Shown: one piece after another, positions 21,635 to 21,955 of the stretch
How positions within the stretch are numbered: the first letter of the stretch is position 1
How the letters are laid out: each line of letters opens with the position of its first letter
Virus record (IMG/VR): IMGVR_UViG_3300032675_000147
Span: 1-21,955 of that record
Direction: 5' to 3' (one strand)
Length of the DNA stretch: 21,955 bases
From: a virus
Position numbers and translations under genes: made by a program
Notes under the pieces: generated by a model
What the model saw: the letters and a program-made list of their open reading frames with translations, nothing else
Told to the model about the DNA's origin: nothing
Databases searched by the model: none

Positions 21635-21955
21635 ATTGAAGGAATTGCGAATCGTTTTGAAGTTCTTCTCCCATAACTTGAATGCAGTCAATGGCCAGAA
21701 GAGTGTACTGTTCAGCAACTATACCTCTTTGTTGCGTCAAATATGGCCGATACACTTGTCCTTTCCAGACTACACGGCTCTTATCTTGCTGTCCGATATC
21801 GTAAATCTGGGACTCAAGGGTAGGATCAATGTTGTTTAGGTCATCAATGTTGATTGTTAGGTGAAGCTCATCGGCCTTATAAAAACCTGCCTGAGAGGTC
21901 TTAGCGCTACCCTGAGCGATTACGGCGCGGACAATAGGAATAGTGTACGGCCCAT
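21624..21955 (-). CDS. Probable head-completion or connector protein, C-terminal part
   Basis: The last 109 residues of a gene whose start lies beyond the right edge. The segment GPYTIPIVRAVIAQGSAKTS is followed by strands (ELHLTINI), then YDIGQQDKSRVVWKGQVYRP and EQYTLLAIDCIQVMGEEL, and ends FLQYAN. Mixed strand and helix with the W-K-G-x-x-Y-R-P turn suggests a small structural adaptor. Position before decoration and neck genes suggests head completion; I cannot name the family. Its last 11 bases are also the start of the HNH gene. Confidence 0.7.
   Translation of the reverse strand, partial: GPYTIPIVRAVIAQGSAKTSQAGFYKADELHLTINIDDLNNIDPTLESQIYDIGQQDKSRVVWKGQVYRPYLTQQRGIVAEQYTLLAIDCIQVMGEELQNDSQFLQYAN

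Noticed and set aside
21635-21718. N-terminal extension of the HNH protein to a TTG at 21718
   Set aside because: This stretch is the coding sequence of the preceding structural gene in another frame, and the zinc motif begins right after ATG 21634.
1-21955. CRISPR arrays, tRNA genes, insertion sequences, restriction or toxin-antitoxin systems
   Set aside because: No regularly spaced repeats, cloverleaf-like segments, transposase motifs or defence-gene motifs were seen on either strand; coding density leaves almost no free space.

Overview
The window is part of the genome of a tailed bacteriophage with a contractile tail (myovirus-type). Every gene I can support lies on the minus strand, so the window reads right to left. 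Genes are packed very tightly: most junctions are ATGA or TAATG stop/start overlaps, which suggests long polycistronic messages with translational coupling. Spot counts give roughly 40-45 % G+C. The host cannot be fixed from sequence alone. A CGT-x-G-x(3)-H...C-x-x-C finger in the HNH protein and small basic proteins of a kind I associate with actinobacteriophages fit an actinobacterial, perhaps AT-rich aquatic, host. That is inference only.

Right end (about 19730-21955), head/neck side. It opens with the 3' end of a probable head-completion gene. An HNH endonuclease gene follows, with its start inside the end of that gene. Next are a small Ala/Ser-rich probable decoration protein, a run of very small basic proteins (32, 44 and 60 aa), an endonuclease VII-like nuclease and a Lys-rich Cys-motif protein. 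The last two appear to begin at AUC codons placed at the stop of the gene before. A Rho-independent terminator (19694-19725) closes this block. A perfect inverted repeat and a strong ribosome binding site then open the next one.

Centre (4942-19627), tail. The order is a 49-aa protein, an HK97-gp10-like neck protein, a probable tail terminator, sheath, gp19-like tube, a two-frame pair in the tail assembly chaperone position, tape measure, a structural protein with a CIS-tube-like segment, a LysM-like baseplate protein, a gpD/gp27-like hub, a gpV/gp5-like OB-fold protein, a gp25-like wedge protein, baseplate J, and an 878-aa gpI-like wedge protein fused to jelly-roll binding domains. A 3-TM membrane protein follows. 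This is a nearly complete contractile machine in the order known from P2/Mu-like phages and contractile injection systems. No tail spike tip, fibre chaperone or endolysin is seen here.

Left end (1-4901), replication. An acidic Rossmann-like protein of unknown role leads into a winged-helix protein (putative origin or replication protein), a DnaC/IstB-like helicase loader, a small SWIM-type zinc protein, an unrecognised 135-aa protein, a DnaB-like replicative helicase and a DnaG-like primase cut by the window edge. Together they form a self-contained primosome cassette.

The points most worth checking are the paired non-canonical AUC starts, the +1-type overlap in the chaperone position, and a beta-module inserted at matching sites in two jelly rolls and again in baseplate J. 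I found no CRISPR array, tRNA, insertion sequence or defence system.
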